Below, piece by piece: positions 1 to 8,440 of a stretch of 33,479 nucleotides of DNA. Under the pieces are notes generated by a model. That model was not told the DNA's origin. It did no database searches and saw only the letters and a program-made list of their open reading frames with translations. Each line of letters starts with the position of its first letter. Within the stretch, counting starts at the first letter, position 1. Position numbers and translations under genes: made by a program. The DNA lies in assembly GCA_021782795.1 (NCBI GenBank), contig JAJXUP010000008.1:1-33479 (forward strand), written 5' to 3'. The DNA is from Pseudomonadota bacterium (lineage in GTDB: Bacteria > Pseudomonadota > Gammaproteobacteria > Burkholderiales > Sulfuriferulaceae).

Positions 1-2
1 TT

Positions 3-431
3 GCCGGCAAGCAGATCGGCACCGTGCTTCCGGTAACCGATAACTCCGGACAGCACATTCCGCAAACACGTCTTCAGGAAGTTCACGATGCGCTGGTCGA
101 AACCCTGAAGCAGCAGGGGGTGTTGCTGTCGAAAACCGGAACCACACCACAAGATGACTCGCTGGTGGCGAAGGTCGGCATCATTTCCTTCAAAACCGGC
201 AGCGCTGCCGGACGCTGGCTCGGCTTTGGCGCGGGCGCGGCAAAATGCACGATGCGGGCGCAATTGCTCGACCCACACGACTCGGTGGTGGCCGAAGTGA
301 TCGAAACGCGCGTCGTCGACACTGGCGGCTTCTTCACGATCGGAACCGACAGCACGTTTCACATCGACCTGGCAAAATCGGTGGCAGATGCGCTAGCCAG
401 GATACTCAAGCCTGATGGAGCGAAGCAATGA
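3..431 (+). CDS. DUF4410-like protein, 5' end missing
   Basis: The reading frame is open from the first bases of the window, so the true start lies upstream and only the C-terminal ~142 residues are visible. An internal GTG at 24 could be mistaken for the start. The visible part has a glycine- and alanine-rich centre (GSAAGRWLGFGAGAAKC) followed by a beta-rich segment (MRAQLLDPHDSVVAEV) and a helical C-terminus. This pattern resembles DUF4410 proteins, small envelope proteins of unknown role. The stop overlaps the start of the next gene as ATGA, so the two are probably translated together. Because the N-terminus is absent I cannot say whether it has a signal peptide or lipobox. The family assignment is from pattern memory and moderately sure; the function is unknown. 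Confidence 0.6.
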   Translation, partial: AGKQIGTVLPVTDNSGQHIPQTRLQEVHDALVETLKQQGVLLSKTGTTPQDDSLVAKVGIISFKTGSAAGRWLGFGAGAAKCTMRAQLLDPHDSVVAEVIETRVVDTGGFFTIGTDSTFHIDLAKSVADALARILKPDGAKQ

Positions 432-985
432 GCATATTGCGCACGATACCACTCATATTCCTGCTGGCCACCTTGCTGCTTGGCGGTTGCGCCACGCCTA
501 CGCCGCCGGCGGAAATGGTGCCCGAACTCGCCGCCACGCCGCAATCGCTCCACGGCACAGTCATTACCGTAACCGAAGTCACTGGCGGCATGGAAACCCA
601 ATCGTGGAATGTGGGCCGGATCGGCAATGCCGAATTCAGGACTGCGTTGCTGCAGACATTGCAAAATGCAGGCGCACGCACTACCCCGGCTGCGGCAAAC
701 GCACCGGCCTACACACTGTCCTGCGAAATCATTTCGCAAAATGTGGTGGGCAACTTTGACAACACGATCACCTTGCTGGTGCACTACAGCCTGAAAAACC
801 CGAACAGCCAGCGCATCTGGGCAGAAAACATCCTGTCGGAAAAAGAGCTTTCCGTGAAAGACGTCTTCGATGGACAGACCCGCAGGCAAAAACTGCAAAC
901 CAGCGCCATCCAGGACAACTTCACCACCCTGATCGGCAAGTTGGCCAATGCCATCGAAGCGGACAAACGGCGTTCCGGCCAGTAA
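428..985 (+). CDS. small envelope lipoprotein of unknown function
   Basis: This 185-residue protein begins with a basic-hydrophobic signal segment ending in a lipobox (LGGC, Cys21), so it should be processed by signal peptidase II and lipid-anchored. Residue +2 is Ala, which favours the outer membrane. The mature part is a single beta-rich domain with an alternating pattern (residues ~40-160) and a helical tail. Its start overlaps the stop of the DUF4410-like gene by 4 bp, and both proteins have a similar size and fold pattern, so they may form a pair or be distant paralogues. I do not recognise a specific function. The lipoprotein call is firm; anything beyond that is open. Confidence 0.7.
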   Translation: MSILRTIPLIFLLATLLLGGCATPTPPAEMVPELAATPQSLHGTVITVTEVTGGMETQSWNVGRIGNAEFRTALLQTLQNAGARTTPAAANAPAYTLSCEIISQNVVGNFDNTITLLVHYSLKNPNSQRIWAENILSEKELSVKDVFDGQTRRQKLQTSAIQDNFTTLIGKLANAIEADKRRSGQ

Positions 986-1195
986 ACATGTCACCAAAGG
1001 CGGGATTCCCCCTTATGCAAACTGCGGTTAGCCATAGATGCGTGCTTTATGTAACGATGGGCAACGATTTGTACCAGCTGATCCAAACACATGAAAAGAT
1101 TGAGCCGCATTTTTAACAATTTCCCTATACACTTCAACCCATCGTTCCATCAACAGTCCGCCACCTGACTTGCCTCGCAAGAACTCACCAGCACA
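986..1195. other. intergenic region before glycosyltransferase genes
   Basis: About 210 bp separate the lipoprotein gene from the first glycosyltransferase. The stretch becomes AT-richer toward its middle and contains a TATACA at 1126-1131 that could be a -10 element, but the nearest -35-like hexamer (TTGAGC, 1100-1105) sits 20 bp away, which is too far for a normal sigma-70 promoter. I see no coding frame or strong hairpin. Confidence 0.3.
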
Positions 1196-1987
1196 ATGTC
1201 TACTCCGCAATCGCCTGAAATCAGCGTCAGCATCGTCAGCCACGGGCAAATGCCACTGGTGACCGCACTACTGCATGATCTGGCGCAGCATGCCGCGCCC
1301 TATGTCACCGAAGTGTTGCTCACGTTGAATCTGCCAGAAGAATTACCTTTTGAAAACAGTGAATTCCAATTTCCGCTTCGGGTCATCCGCAATACCGCCC
1401 CCATGGGATTCGGCGCCAACCACAATCAGGCTGCTGCACGTGCTGTCGGGAAATATGTCTGCATTCTGAACCCGGATATCCGTCTTGGGTCAGATGTATT
1501 CGGGCCTTTGTTGCACGTGCTGAAAACCTCGCCGGATGTCGGTCTGGTGGCGCCAGGCGTACTGAATGCGCACGGTCAGCTGGAAGACAGCGCACGGTAT
1601 TTTCCGACACCGTGGGAAATATTGGGCAAGGCGCTGGGTCGGCGCTCACGCCGGTTCGTCGCGCGAGACCATGAGTTGTCATATCCGGATTGGGTGGGCG
1701 GAATGTTCATGTTGCTGTCACTGGATACGTTCCAAGCACACAACGGTTTCGATGAACGGTATTTCCTGTACTACGAAGATGTGGATTTGTGCGCAAGGCT
1801 TCAATTGGCGCATGTGCGGGTAGCCTGGTTGCCAGCCGTCTCGGTAATCCATGACGCGCAACGCACCAGCCATCGCAACCTGAAATATCTGCGCTGGCAC
1901 ATCAGTAGCATGCTGCGGTATTTCATGTCATCGGTATACTGGGATGCCTCGTCAAGAAAGTGGATCATGAAAAGCACAAGGCACTGA
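1196..1987 (+). CDS. GT2 family glycosyltransferase
   Basis: This 263-residue cytoplasmic enzyme has the GT-A fold typical of family 2 glycosyltransferases, which use nucleotide sugars to extend a polysaccharide. The N-terminal strand SVSIVSHG (residues ~10-17) and the NTAPMGFGANHNQAA segment form the nucleotide site. LNPDIRL carries the DxD-like metal-binding acidic residue, and the GGMFMLLS / FDERYFLYYEDVDLCARL block is the acceptor-side motif seen in WbbL-type and rhamnosyltransferase-like GT2 proteins. The length is near normal for the group. It lies just upstream of the 965-residue transferase on the same strand, at the edge of the AT-rich polysaccharide cassette. The donor sugar cannot be told from sequence, although rhamnose is plausible given the neighbours. 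Confidence 0.85.
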   Translation: MSTPQSPEISVSIVSHGQMPLVTALLHDLAQHAAPYVTEVLLTLNLPEELPFENSEFQFPLRVIRNTAPMGFGANHNQAAARAVGKYVCILNPDIRLGSDVFGPLLHVLKTSPDVGLVAPGVLNAHGQLEDSARYFPTPWEILGKALGRRSRRFVARDHELSYPDWVGGMFMLLSLDTFQAHNGFDERYFLYYEDVDLCARLQLAHVRVAWLPAVSVIHDAQRTSHRNLKYLRWHISSMLRYFMSSVYWDASSRKWIMKSTRH

Positions 1988-2032
1988 TTTATTGTGGCGA
2001 TTTAAAAGCGGCAGGAATTAATAAACATCCAT

Positions 2033-4930
2033 ATGAATACTAAAAACTCAATTAATAAATTTTTTCATGAAAATAATACAAGTAAAAAATCACTGTTAAA
2101 AACATTTGTGAAAAGCCAAATCAAGAAAATTGCTGTTTTAGGTTTTGAATATGTAAAATCGCGACCAAATCTAAGCAGAAAATTTATTCAACTGGCACGA
2201 AAAGCAGGGATGACTAGATTTATTTACAGACTGCATGATCGCATACACATATATAGCTTTAATGAGAATCAACCTTTGTGTCAAAAAGTCACTTCATCAT
2301 ATCAAGTTTGGTCGTCACATTTTGATACACCAAGTGCAGAAATAATTTCAAGGATAGAAACCAGTTTAAACCCTGATTCTACGGTATTTGTTATTGCGCG
2401 TATTGAAAAGAGTTCGGAACAGTATGCAGAAGAACTTGCTATCCGGCTGGTTGAAAGTATTGGGCAACAGTGGCGCGCCATTTTCCTATTCGACCCAGAT
2501 TGCAACACCGATGCAAATGTTTCCAATATTCGCCGCATAACCAATAATGACAAACGAATATTTTTTGACTCATGTAAAATTGATGAAAGTGCAGAGTTTA
2601 TTTTATTTATTCAAGGGGGTGCACTTCCTCGTTCCCATGCGTTACGAATTTTTGCAGATGCGCTGCGCAATGAACCTAACGCATTAATTGCATATTCGGA
2701 TGAAGATCAGATAAATCAAGATAAATCAATCGGAAATCCATGGTTCAAGCCACAATTTTCCGCGCTCCTGATCGGTCAAAACGCATTGCTTGGTCGCATG
2801 ATAGCTTTTCGTCCTAATGAGCACCTTTCAAAAATTATTGACAAGATGGTTTCAACTGATGAAAATCCTGCTGTTTTACTGCGGGACTATGCATTGGAAG
2901 TGGGTGAGCCAAACATATTGCATATTCCGCATGTGCTTTACCATGACGCTCTGACCACGCAACTCCTCCCAATCAATTTAACATTATCGGGAAATTTCCC
3001 GATGGTAAGCATTATTATTCCTACAAAGGATCGATGGGATCTTCTCGGGCCATGTATTGAAAGCATACAAGGCACCGACTGGCCGGCAGAACGTATGGAA
3101 ATAATTGTGGTAGATAATGGTTCCAGAGATGCATTGACCCTGAAAATGCTGGATGATGCGGCGCGATCAAATCTTATCAGAATAATTCATGATGATCTAC
3201 CGTTCAATTGGTCTAGATTGAATAACCTAGCCGTAAGAAAATCCAGAAGTGATCTGTATGTTTTTCTCAACAATGACACGGAAGCCATAGACAAATGCTG
3301 GCTAATTAAACTTGCAACCCACGCACTTCAACCCGGTTCCGGAGCGGTTGGCTGCAAGCTTTTATATCCTGATGGCACAGTTCAGCATGGTGGGGTGATT
3401 GCTGGTATACAAGGTATTGTAGCTCATGCACACCTGTATGCTAAAGCTAACGATGGTGGTTATCGCGGTATGGCAAATATCACCCATGAGGTAGCGGCAG
3501 TAACAGGTGCATGCCTGGCTGTTACACGCGAAAATTTCAATTCTGTAGGGGGATTTAATGAAGATTTCCCGGTAGCGTTTAACGATATTATGTTCTGTTT
3601 TGATTTACATGTGACTGGAAAACGTAATTTATTTGTTGCTGATGCCTTGTTTATTCACCATGAAAGCAAATCCCGAGGATACGAGGATTCTCCGGAAAAA
3701 TTGGCGAGATTTCGTATTGATGGGCGTAAGTTGTGGAACTTGCATCCCGGTTTAATGCGCCATGATCCGTTTTATTCGCCCAATTTGTCTCTTGCAAGAC
3801 CGTTTGAACTTAGCTTTGCGCCTCGGCGACGTCCTTTCTGGGACGATTACTGCAGTCGACCACGTCGTGTAATGATACTTTCGTCCACGTACAGCATCTG
3901 GGCGGGCGTTTCTGAAGTTGTTGCACAACAGGCAAAGGCATTACTGCAGCATGGTTATGAAGTGATTGTAGCCGGTCCGAAAAATATTAATGATTTGCAA
4001 TATCCAAACTGTGAACGTCTCGAAGTGCACGATTCATTGTCGGCGGCAGCACTTGCGGTTAGTAAGATTGTTGACCTTGTCATAGCTCATACCAACCCTT
4101 TTTATGTCGTTGCTCAGTGGACGGGTGACCACCCCCCTGTTGTTGCTTATGATTACGGTGAGCCAAAACTAGAGCTGTATGGAGATGCTGAAAGGCAACC
4201 TAGTATTTTAGCTGAAAAGACTCAGGCGCTCATGATGGCATCCGCTGTCTTTTCCATTTCGGATGCAGTAGCTGTTGAAAATCATGCTCCAGAATTTTCC
4301 TTGCCTTCGCTTGCCAATTCTCAATTTACTCAATGGAACGACGCATCTAATACGAGGCGACAGCAGCTGAGAAGGCTGCGAGGCTGGGATGACCAATTTA
4401 TCGTATTGAATGTGAGTAATTTTCATGAAAGTGAGCAACAACATAATGGCATTGATACCTATCTATCAGTTCGAACTGCATTACAGAAGCTGCATCCAGA
4501 ATTGTTCAAACGAACTATTTTTGTCCTGTGCGGAAAAGCCACTGAAAAAGATGTGAAAGAAATGTCTAAATGTGGGCTGACTGTCGCAGCAAATGCAAGG
4601 AGTGACGAAATAGATGATTTATATTGCGCGGCAGATGCGTATGCCAATTTCTCGAAATTGGCTGATTATAACCGCGGTATCGGGCAAGCCCTGGCAATGG
4701 GGCTGCCTGTAATTGCATCGAATATCCCCGCACACAGATTTTATGGTGTTGAAACCACCGACCACGTATCAGAAGCTGCCAGCTGGATGCTCAAAACCTC
4801 AGCGAGTCATGAAAACAGGGTAGCTAGAGTTGGGATTTGGGATAAACCTTTGTCTAAACTTATCAATACGGCAGGTTCAATTTGTGCAACACAAGACAAT
4901 GGCTTACAGCATACCCATCCGACCAATTAA
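2033..4930 (+). CDS. large multidomain glycosyltransferase (tandem GT2 plus GT4-like)
   Basis: This protein has 965 residues and at least three parts. Residues ~100-310 look like a degenerate GT2 domain: the first nucleotide-binding strand is eroded, but a YSDEDQI metal-binding motif and the following PWFKPQFS segment typical of O-antigen polymerising transferases are kept. Residues ~320-600 form a complete GT2 domain (VSIIIPTKDR, VVDNGSRD, FLNNDTEAI, then AVTGACLAV and the acidic FNEDF segment). Residues ~612-940 resemble a GT-B/GT4 domain starting at RRVMILSS, with a C-terminal DDLYCAADAYANFS plus MGLPVIASN donor-site pattern. Such fusions, for example WsaE-like enzymes, add several sugars of a repeat. 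The N-terminal ~90 residues are basic and may bind membrane. The start has no strong ribosome site. The 3' end overlaps the convergent rhamnosyltransferase gene by 27 bp. Confidence 0.8.
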   Translation: MNTKNSINKFFHENNTSKKSLLKTFVKSQIKKIAVLGFEYVKSRPNLSRKFIQLARKAGMTRFIYRLHDRIHIYSFNENQPLCQKVTSSYQVWSSHFDTPSAEIISRIETSLNPDSTVFVIARIEKSSEQYAEELAIRLVESIGQQWRAIFLFDPDCNTDANVSNIRRITNNDKRIFFDSCKIDESAEFILFIQGGALPRSHALRIFADALRNEPNALIAYSDEDQINQDKSIGNPWFKPQFSALLIGQNALLGRMIAFRPNEHLSKIIDKMVSTDENPAVLLRDYALEVGEPNILHIPHVLYHDALTTQLLPINLTLSGNFPMVSIIIPTKDRWDLLGPCIESIQGTDWPAERMEIIVVDNGSRDALTLKMLDDAARSNLIRIIHDDLPFNWSRLNNLAVRKSRSDLYVFLNNDTEAIDKCWLIKLATHALQPGSGAVGCKLLYPDGTVQHGGVIAGIQGIVAHAHLYAKANDGGYRGMANITHEVAAVTGACLAVTRENFNSVGGFNEDFPVAFNDIMFCFDLHVTGKRNLFVADALFIHHESKSRGYEDSPEKLARFRIDGRKLWNLHPGLMRHDPFYSPNLSLARPFELSFAPRRRPFWDDYCSRPRRVMILSSTYSIWAGVSEVVAQQAKALLQHGYEVIVAGPKNINDLQYPNCERLEVHDSLSAAALAVSKIVDLVIAHTNPFYVVAQWTGDHPPVVAYDYGEPKLELYGDAERQPSILAEKTQALMMASAVFSISDAVAVENHAPEFSLPSLANSQFTQWNDASNTRRQQLRRLRGWDDQFIVLNVSNFHESEQQHNGIDTYLSVRTALQKLHPELFKRTIFVLCGKATEKDVKEMSKCGLTVAANARSDEIDDLYCAADAYANFSKLADYNRGIGQALAMGLPVIASNIPAHRFYGVETTDHVSEAASWMLKTSASHENRVARVGIWDKPLSKLINTAGSICATQDNGLQHTHPTN

Positions 4931-5809
4931 GCCATGCCAGATTCCTAACGACATCATTGAAAGATATCGTAATCTAGGCGCAACAAACAGAGGGTAAATC
5001 ACCATCCTGCTGATGATTACTCGAAGAAAACGCATACGCCAGCCTAGAGGGGTATTTGATCTGAACAGCAAACGAATGGCATTCCGGAAAATATAATAAT
5101 GACGGAGCGGGCCGTGATTCAGCATTCGCAAACCAAATATACTCAATGGAGTTTCACCCAAAGCGTGCTTCATCACAGCAGCACATACACCATAAGATTG
5201 ATAGCCAAGAGACTGTGCCCGCAATCCCCATTCAATATCAACCTGATCAATAAAAAATGGCTCACACATATTTCCAACCGTCTCCAGTGTCTGCATGGAA
5301 ATCAATGAGCCGGATGCAATTACAAAATCCACGAGGAATATGTCGTTATTTGAACGACAAGCCAGTCTATGAAGACGCAAGCCAGAAATTCTTGAAAAAG
5401 AAGGTCTATCAGGGGAACGTTCGTCGATATAACGCGGACCTACTGCAGCTACCCGTACGCCACTATCAACCAATCTGGTATGCGCTAAATACAATTTCTG
5501 CGCCATGTCGACCATAGGCATACTATCCTGGTCCAGCAACAGCACGAATTTTGCGTTGCACAATTTGGCGAATTGGATACCAGTATTTTGCGCTTTGGCA
5601 ATTCCATAATTCTGACCAAGCATGATTATTTTTCCAGGACAAGCGCTTTGCTTGCTATGCCACCATGAGGCTAAATTCAATTCCGAGCCATTATCCACAA
5701 CCACGATCTGGTCCACCTGGCTAGATACTCTTTCCAGGAGCTCACTCAGAACGGCTAGGTTTGGATGATAGGTCACAACCACCGCAAAAATACCAGAAAA
5801 ATTACTCAT
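4904..5809 (-). CDS. rhamnosyltransferase-like GT2 glycosyltransferase
   Basis: This 301-residue enzyme matches the RfbF/WbbL-like rhamnosyltransferase pattern. The N-terminus FAVVVTYHPN is followed by QIVVVDNGS and NYGIAKAQNTGI (nucleotide binding), then LLLDQDSMP as the DxD metal site and a VDFVIASGSLIS / FFIDQVDIEWGLRA acceptor-side block. The C-terminal ~70 residues are basic and hydrophobic (LRHYYIFRNAIRL and later), typical of membrane-associated members. It probably transfers L-rhamnose from dTDP-rhamnose to a growing surface polysaccharide; the sugar is inferred from family likeness. It is last in the - strand cassette, and its stop lies inside the end of the convergent 965-residue gene. 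A short upstream frame overlaps its start codon. Confidence 0.82.
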   Translation of the reverse strand: MSNFSGIFAVVVTYHPNLAVLSELLERVSSQVDQIVVVDNGSELNLASWWHSKQSACPGKIIMLGQNYGIAKAQNTGIQFAKLCNAKFVLLLDQDSMPMVDMAQKLYLAHTRLVDSGVRVAAVGPRYIDERSPDRPSFSRISGLRLHRLACRSNNDIFLVDFVIASGSLISMQTLETVGNMCEPFFIDQVDIEWGLRAQSLGYQSYGVCAAVMKHALGETPLSIFGLRMLNHGPLRHYYIFRNAIRLLFRSNTPLGWRMRFLRVIISRMVIYPLFVAPRLRYLSMMSLGIWHGLIGRMGML

Positions 5810-5990
5810 TGTTCTTATGCATATTGTGCTGATGAATTCTTACGACACTGATTTCACCTTTCATAGCAGAGTCCCTGTCGCGAGAGAATTTCGACGAAGC
5901 GATAAGACAGCCTAGCAAATTCAGGGGGATCGCACCAATAATTCCTGACCCGACCGTATCACAATTTAATTTACGACAAATCCTTATCAA
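5802..5990 (-). CDS. possible small or remnant reading frame upstream of the rhamnosyltransferase gene
   Basis: A 62-codon frame ends inside the start of the rhamnosyltransferase gene in an ATGAGTAA overlap, the arrangement expected for coupled genes. Its C-terminal part (SAMKGEISVVRIHQ) looks more protein-like than chance, but I recognise no family and see no clear ribosome site. It could be the C-terminal stump of a gene lost during cassette rearrangement, a small coupling peptide, or chance. Otherwise the 5810-6026 gap appears non-coding and AT-rich. Confidence 0.25.
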   Translation of the reverse strand: MIRICRKLNCDTVGSGIIGAIPLNLLGCLIASSKFSRDRDSAMKGEISVVRIHQHNMHKNNE

Positions 5991-6026
5991 TAAAATGGAT
6001 TCAACCCGCTGAATAATAAATTATGA

Positions 6027-6923
6027 TTATAAATAACCCGAGTAATAATCATCCACATACTCTTTCAAGCATATTCTCCAATCTCTCATAATATTCAGGC
6101 CGCGCAAGTCCAGTTTCTTATTAATCAAGCGTTCAGATGGGGGGCGCTTTGCAAAATAAGTTTTTTCCCAAAATTCAGAACCAACTGGTGTAACTTGTAT
6201 TTTTTCAGCCATACCAAGAACGCGTATTAGCTCATGCGCAACTTCCAAGCGGCCTGTAATTCCCCCACATACCATATTGTAAAGGCCCCAGTATTCGCGT
6301 TGAAGCAACAGCTCCACATTTCTTGCAAAATCTACAGTATATGTTGGGGTACCCAATTTATCATTTACAATATGCAACTCCCGGCTACCCGCCTTAATTT
6401 GCCCCATTAATTTCTGAATAAATTTTTTATCTTTTCTTGGGCCAGAACCCATCATCCAGCCTGCCCGGCATATTAAATACCTGGAGGCATTCTTCTCAAC
6501 AAAAACTTCACCATGGTATTTACTGCGAGCGTAATGACCAAGGGGGTTAGGCAAGTCCCAATCATCAAAAACATCCTGAACACCATCAAATATCCCTGCG
6601 GTGCTGATGTACAGAATAGGTATTTCAAGCTTGTTTGCAATAAATACAGCATTCTCAACTGAAATGGTGTTTGTCAAATAAGCTGCATCCTGATTCAGCT
6701 CACAATATTCAAGGTCAGTGTAGGCTCCAAGATGAAACAAATAGTCCGGCTTGAATGCGGCAACATCTTTTGAATAGGCCTCAAAATCACGGAAATCCAA
6801 ATAACTAAGCCAGGGTTCATTAACATCGATGTCGGTACATTTTAATTCATAATTCTGGCTGAAAACTTTATAAAAAGCCTCACCAAGCATTCCGCCACAA
6901 CCGGCAATATAAATCTTTTTCAT
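6027..6923 (-). CDS. RmlD-like NAD(P)-dependent sugar reductase/epimerase (extended SDR)
   Basis: This ~298-residue protein has the RmlD_sub_bind fold. The N-terminal Rossmann motif AGCGGMLGEAF binds NAD(P). LFHLGAYTDLEYCE matches the conserved RmlD stretch (usually NAAAYTAVDKAE), ISTAGIFDG carries the catalytic Ser/Thr, and YARSKYHGE is the YxxxK pair. In the classic enzyme the reaction is reduction of dTDP-4-keto-rhamnose to dTDP-L-rhamnose. The protein diverges enough that another 4-keto sugar may be the substrate, and rmlA, rmlB and rmlC are absent here. I chose the ATG at 6923 because it puts the Rossmann strand at the N-terminus and has a G-rich leader; a GTG at 6935 would add four residues. 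The gene is AT-rich like its neighbours. Confidence 0.75.
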   Translation of the reverse strand: MKKIYIAGCGGMLGEAFYKVFSQNYELKCTDIDVNEPWLSYLDFRDFEAYSKDVAAFKPDYLFHLGAYTDLEYCELNQDAAYLTNTISVENAVFIANKLEIPILYISTAGIFDGVQDVFDDWDLPNPLGHYARSKYHGEVFVEKNASRYLICRAGWMMGSGPRKDKKFIQKLMGQIKAGSRELHIVNDKLGTPTYTVDFARNVELLLQREYWGLYNMVCGGITGRLEVAHELIRVLGMAEKIQVTPVGSEFWEKTYFAKRPPSERLINKKLDLRGLNIMRDWRICLKEYVDDYYSGYL

Positions 6924-6983
6924 ACCACACCCCACATCTAGACTATAAAATTTTTAAATTTTGTTTAAATACACTCATCATCT

Positions 6984-8261
6984 CTATATATTTCCCGAGA
7001 CGATACCATCTGCATAAAAATATATTTTTTCCATTTCATTAGTCCAGTCCAAGTCAGCCATGGTTTTAAGTCCACCGGTTGCGATTTTTTGTCTCAACTC
7101 TTTTGATTCAATTAATTGAGTTACGCCATCGAGAATTGCTTCTGGAACTGGGTCGCACAGGAACGAGTTCTGGAGATGTGTACAATGCCACTCGACGTGC
7201 GCCCCATTATTAGAAACAACAGGCACTCCACACGACATCAATTCAATGGGAAGATATGACAGGTTTGTTCCAGAAAATGCAATCCCGATATCGCATGTTC
7301 TGTACAAATCACCGGTAGCCGCCAATGACAGATTCCCTAATAGCGTTGCTTTAAACGGCGGAACTGATTTTAAGTCAAGCCCAGCAATTACGATTTCAAT
7401 ATCAGGGAATTTTTCAGAGATTTTTTTTAACGCAACGATCCCCAGCTCGAAGCATCTTCGCTCTGTTGATGGCCGGCCATAGAAGAATATTTTTTTAACC
7501 TTATCTCTAACGACGCCCATTTTATCTGCGGGGTAAAATATGGTCCTATCCGCTGCAAACCTGTAATTTACTGCGCGTCCTCCGTGCGATTCATAGCACT
7601 TTTTTAACCATCCTCCGCCAGTGATTCCATGGAACCCAAAACCGTAGGTCGCATTGGCTTGCATGGCACTTGTGCCATGCGCATAAAACAAGCTTTCATA
7701 ATCCTGCATGAAATAAAATTTATTTTTTGCAAATGGGAATGCCCGTACGGAATATGCCGATTGCCATGTTGTTGCGATCGCCCCATCGCATTCTGGTAAC
7801 ATTTTAGGGTCAACGATTACTTTTATTTTGCAACCGGTTAAGGCATTATCAAGTTCATTCTGGAGATGCTCTGGTGTGCTATGCCGCTCATTGTTGTAGA
7901 TAAATATAATATTCTCTGTATTATGCCCTGCAAAATGATTTGCAAAGCGAAACAAAGTGTAATGCCCTCCGCCCCAAACATTAGTCCAATCAGGCACAAA
8001 CCATATAAACACCTTTTTATTTTCGTCTTGTCTTCGCATCGGAGTTGAGCCACCCCCGAGTTCATCCCATGGCTTATATCCAAAGACGCCGTCCATTAAA
8101 TATTTATAGTTCACACCCTCAGTATTACCCAGCCCAGGTTGTGAAAACCTCATTGCAAGCACTGAAAAATACCTAGGTTTCAGTTTATATAAAATCAATA
8201 CAACTGTATTTATTAACCCAAACGTTACAATATATTTTTTTGCTGCAGCCAGTTTTCTCAT
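6984..8261 (-). CDS. WsaF-like glycosyltransferase (GT-B fold)
   Basis: This 425-residue protein resembles the WsaF/RfbN-type rhamnosyltransferases of rhamnan-containing glycans. The diagnostic parts are the FIWFVPDWTNVWGGGHYTLFRF block, the KFYFMQDYESLFYAHG block and FGFHGITGGGWL in the N-terminal domain. The C-terminal domain has the nucleotide-sugar site: FFYGRPSTERR, then DIGIAFSGTNLSYLPIELMSCGVPVVSN, with the conserved glutamate of ExxxxGxPV. A hydrophobic stretch near the N-terminus (residues ~10-25) may attach it to the inner membrane. It lies between the RmlD-like gene and wzt in the same direction, so it belongs to the same polysaccharide operon. Rhamnose as donor is an inference from the family. 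Confidence 0.8.
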   Translation of the reverse strand: MRKLAAAKKYIVTFGLINTVVLILYKLKPRYFSVLAMRFSQPGLGNTEGVNYKYLMDGVFGYKPWDELGGGSTPMRRQDENKKVFIWFVPDWTNVWGGGHYTLFRFANHFAGHNTENIIFIYNNERHSTPEHLQNELDNALTGCKIKVIVDPKMLPECDGAIATTWQSAYSVRAFPFAKNKFYFMQDYESLFYAHGTSAMQANATYGFGFHGITGGGWLKKCYESHGGRAVNYRFAADRTIFYPADKMGVVRDKVKKIFFYGRPSTERRCFELGIVALKKISEKFPDIEIVIAGLDLKSVPPFKATLLGNLSLAATGDLYRTCDIGIAFSGTNLSYLPIELMSCGVPVVSNNGAHVEWHCTHLQNSFLCDPVPEAILDGVTQLIESKELRQKIATGGLKTMADLDWTNEMEKIYFYADGIVSGNI

Positions 8262-8440
8262 TGCGCTCTCTGAAATTAGTGATTTTTATTTATTAAAATA
8301 AAAATTCGTCCACATATTAGCACCCTATGCTCCTGTTTACCGAAAACAACATACTTTAATCCTGATTTGCAGCATCAGCGACATTCCTAAACTATAAACA
8401 TGGAATTCTGACATGGATTTTGAGTATCATCATCGACAAC
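8262..8440. other. intergenic region at the edge of the AT-rich island
   Basis: About 180 bp lie between the wzt stop and the WsaF-like gene start. An imperfect inverted repeat (left arm TGGATTTTGAG at 8414-8424, right arm CTCAAAACCA at 8440-8449) overlaps the wzt stop codon. It could form a hairpin, but no U-tract follows on either strand, so it is not a textbook terminator. The base composition switches here, which makes this a likely recombination boundary. Confidence 0.4.

Larger units (their letters stand above)
1988..8440. other. AT-rich glycosyltransferase island
   Basis: Base composition changes visibly at about 1990 and returns at about 8440. Inside, codons end mostly in A or T and intergenic gaps are runs of A and T; outside, codons end mostly in G or C. 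The island covers the 965-residue transferase, the rhamnosyltransferase-like gene, the RmlD-like gene and the WsaF-like gene, but not wzm or wzt, which have the local GC-rich style. I could not find flanking direct repeats, integrase or transposase. This is the usual look of O-antigen gene replacement by homologous recombination in the conserved flanks, which is an inference. Confidence 0.75.

Noticed and set aside
1100-1131. Sigma-70 promoter before the first glycosyltransferase
   Set aside because: Spacer of 20 bp is too long between TTGAGC and TATACA.
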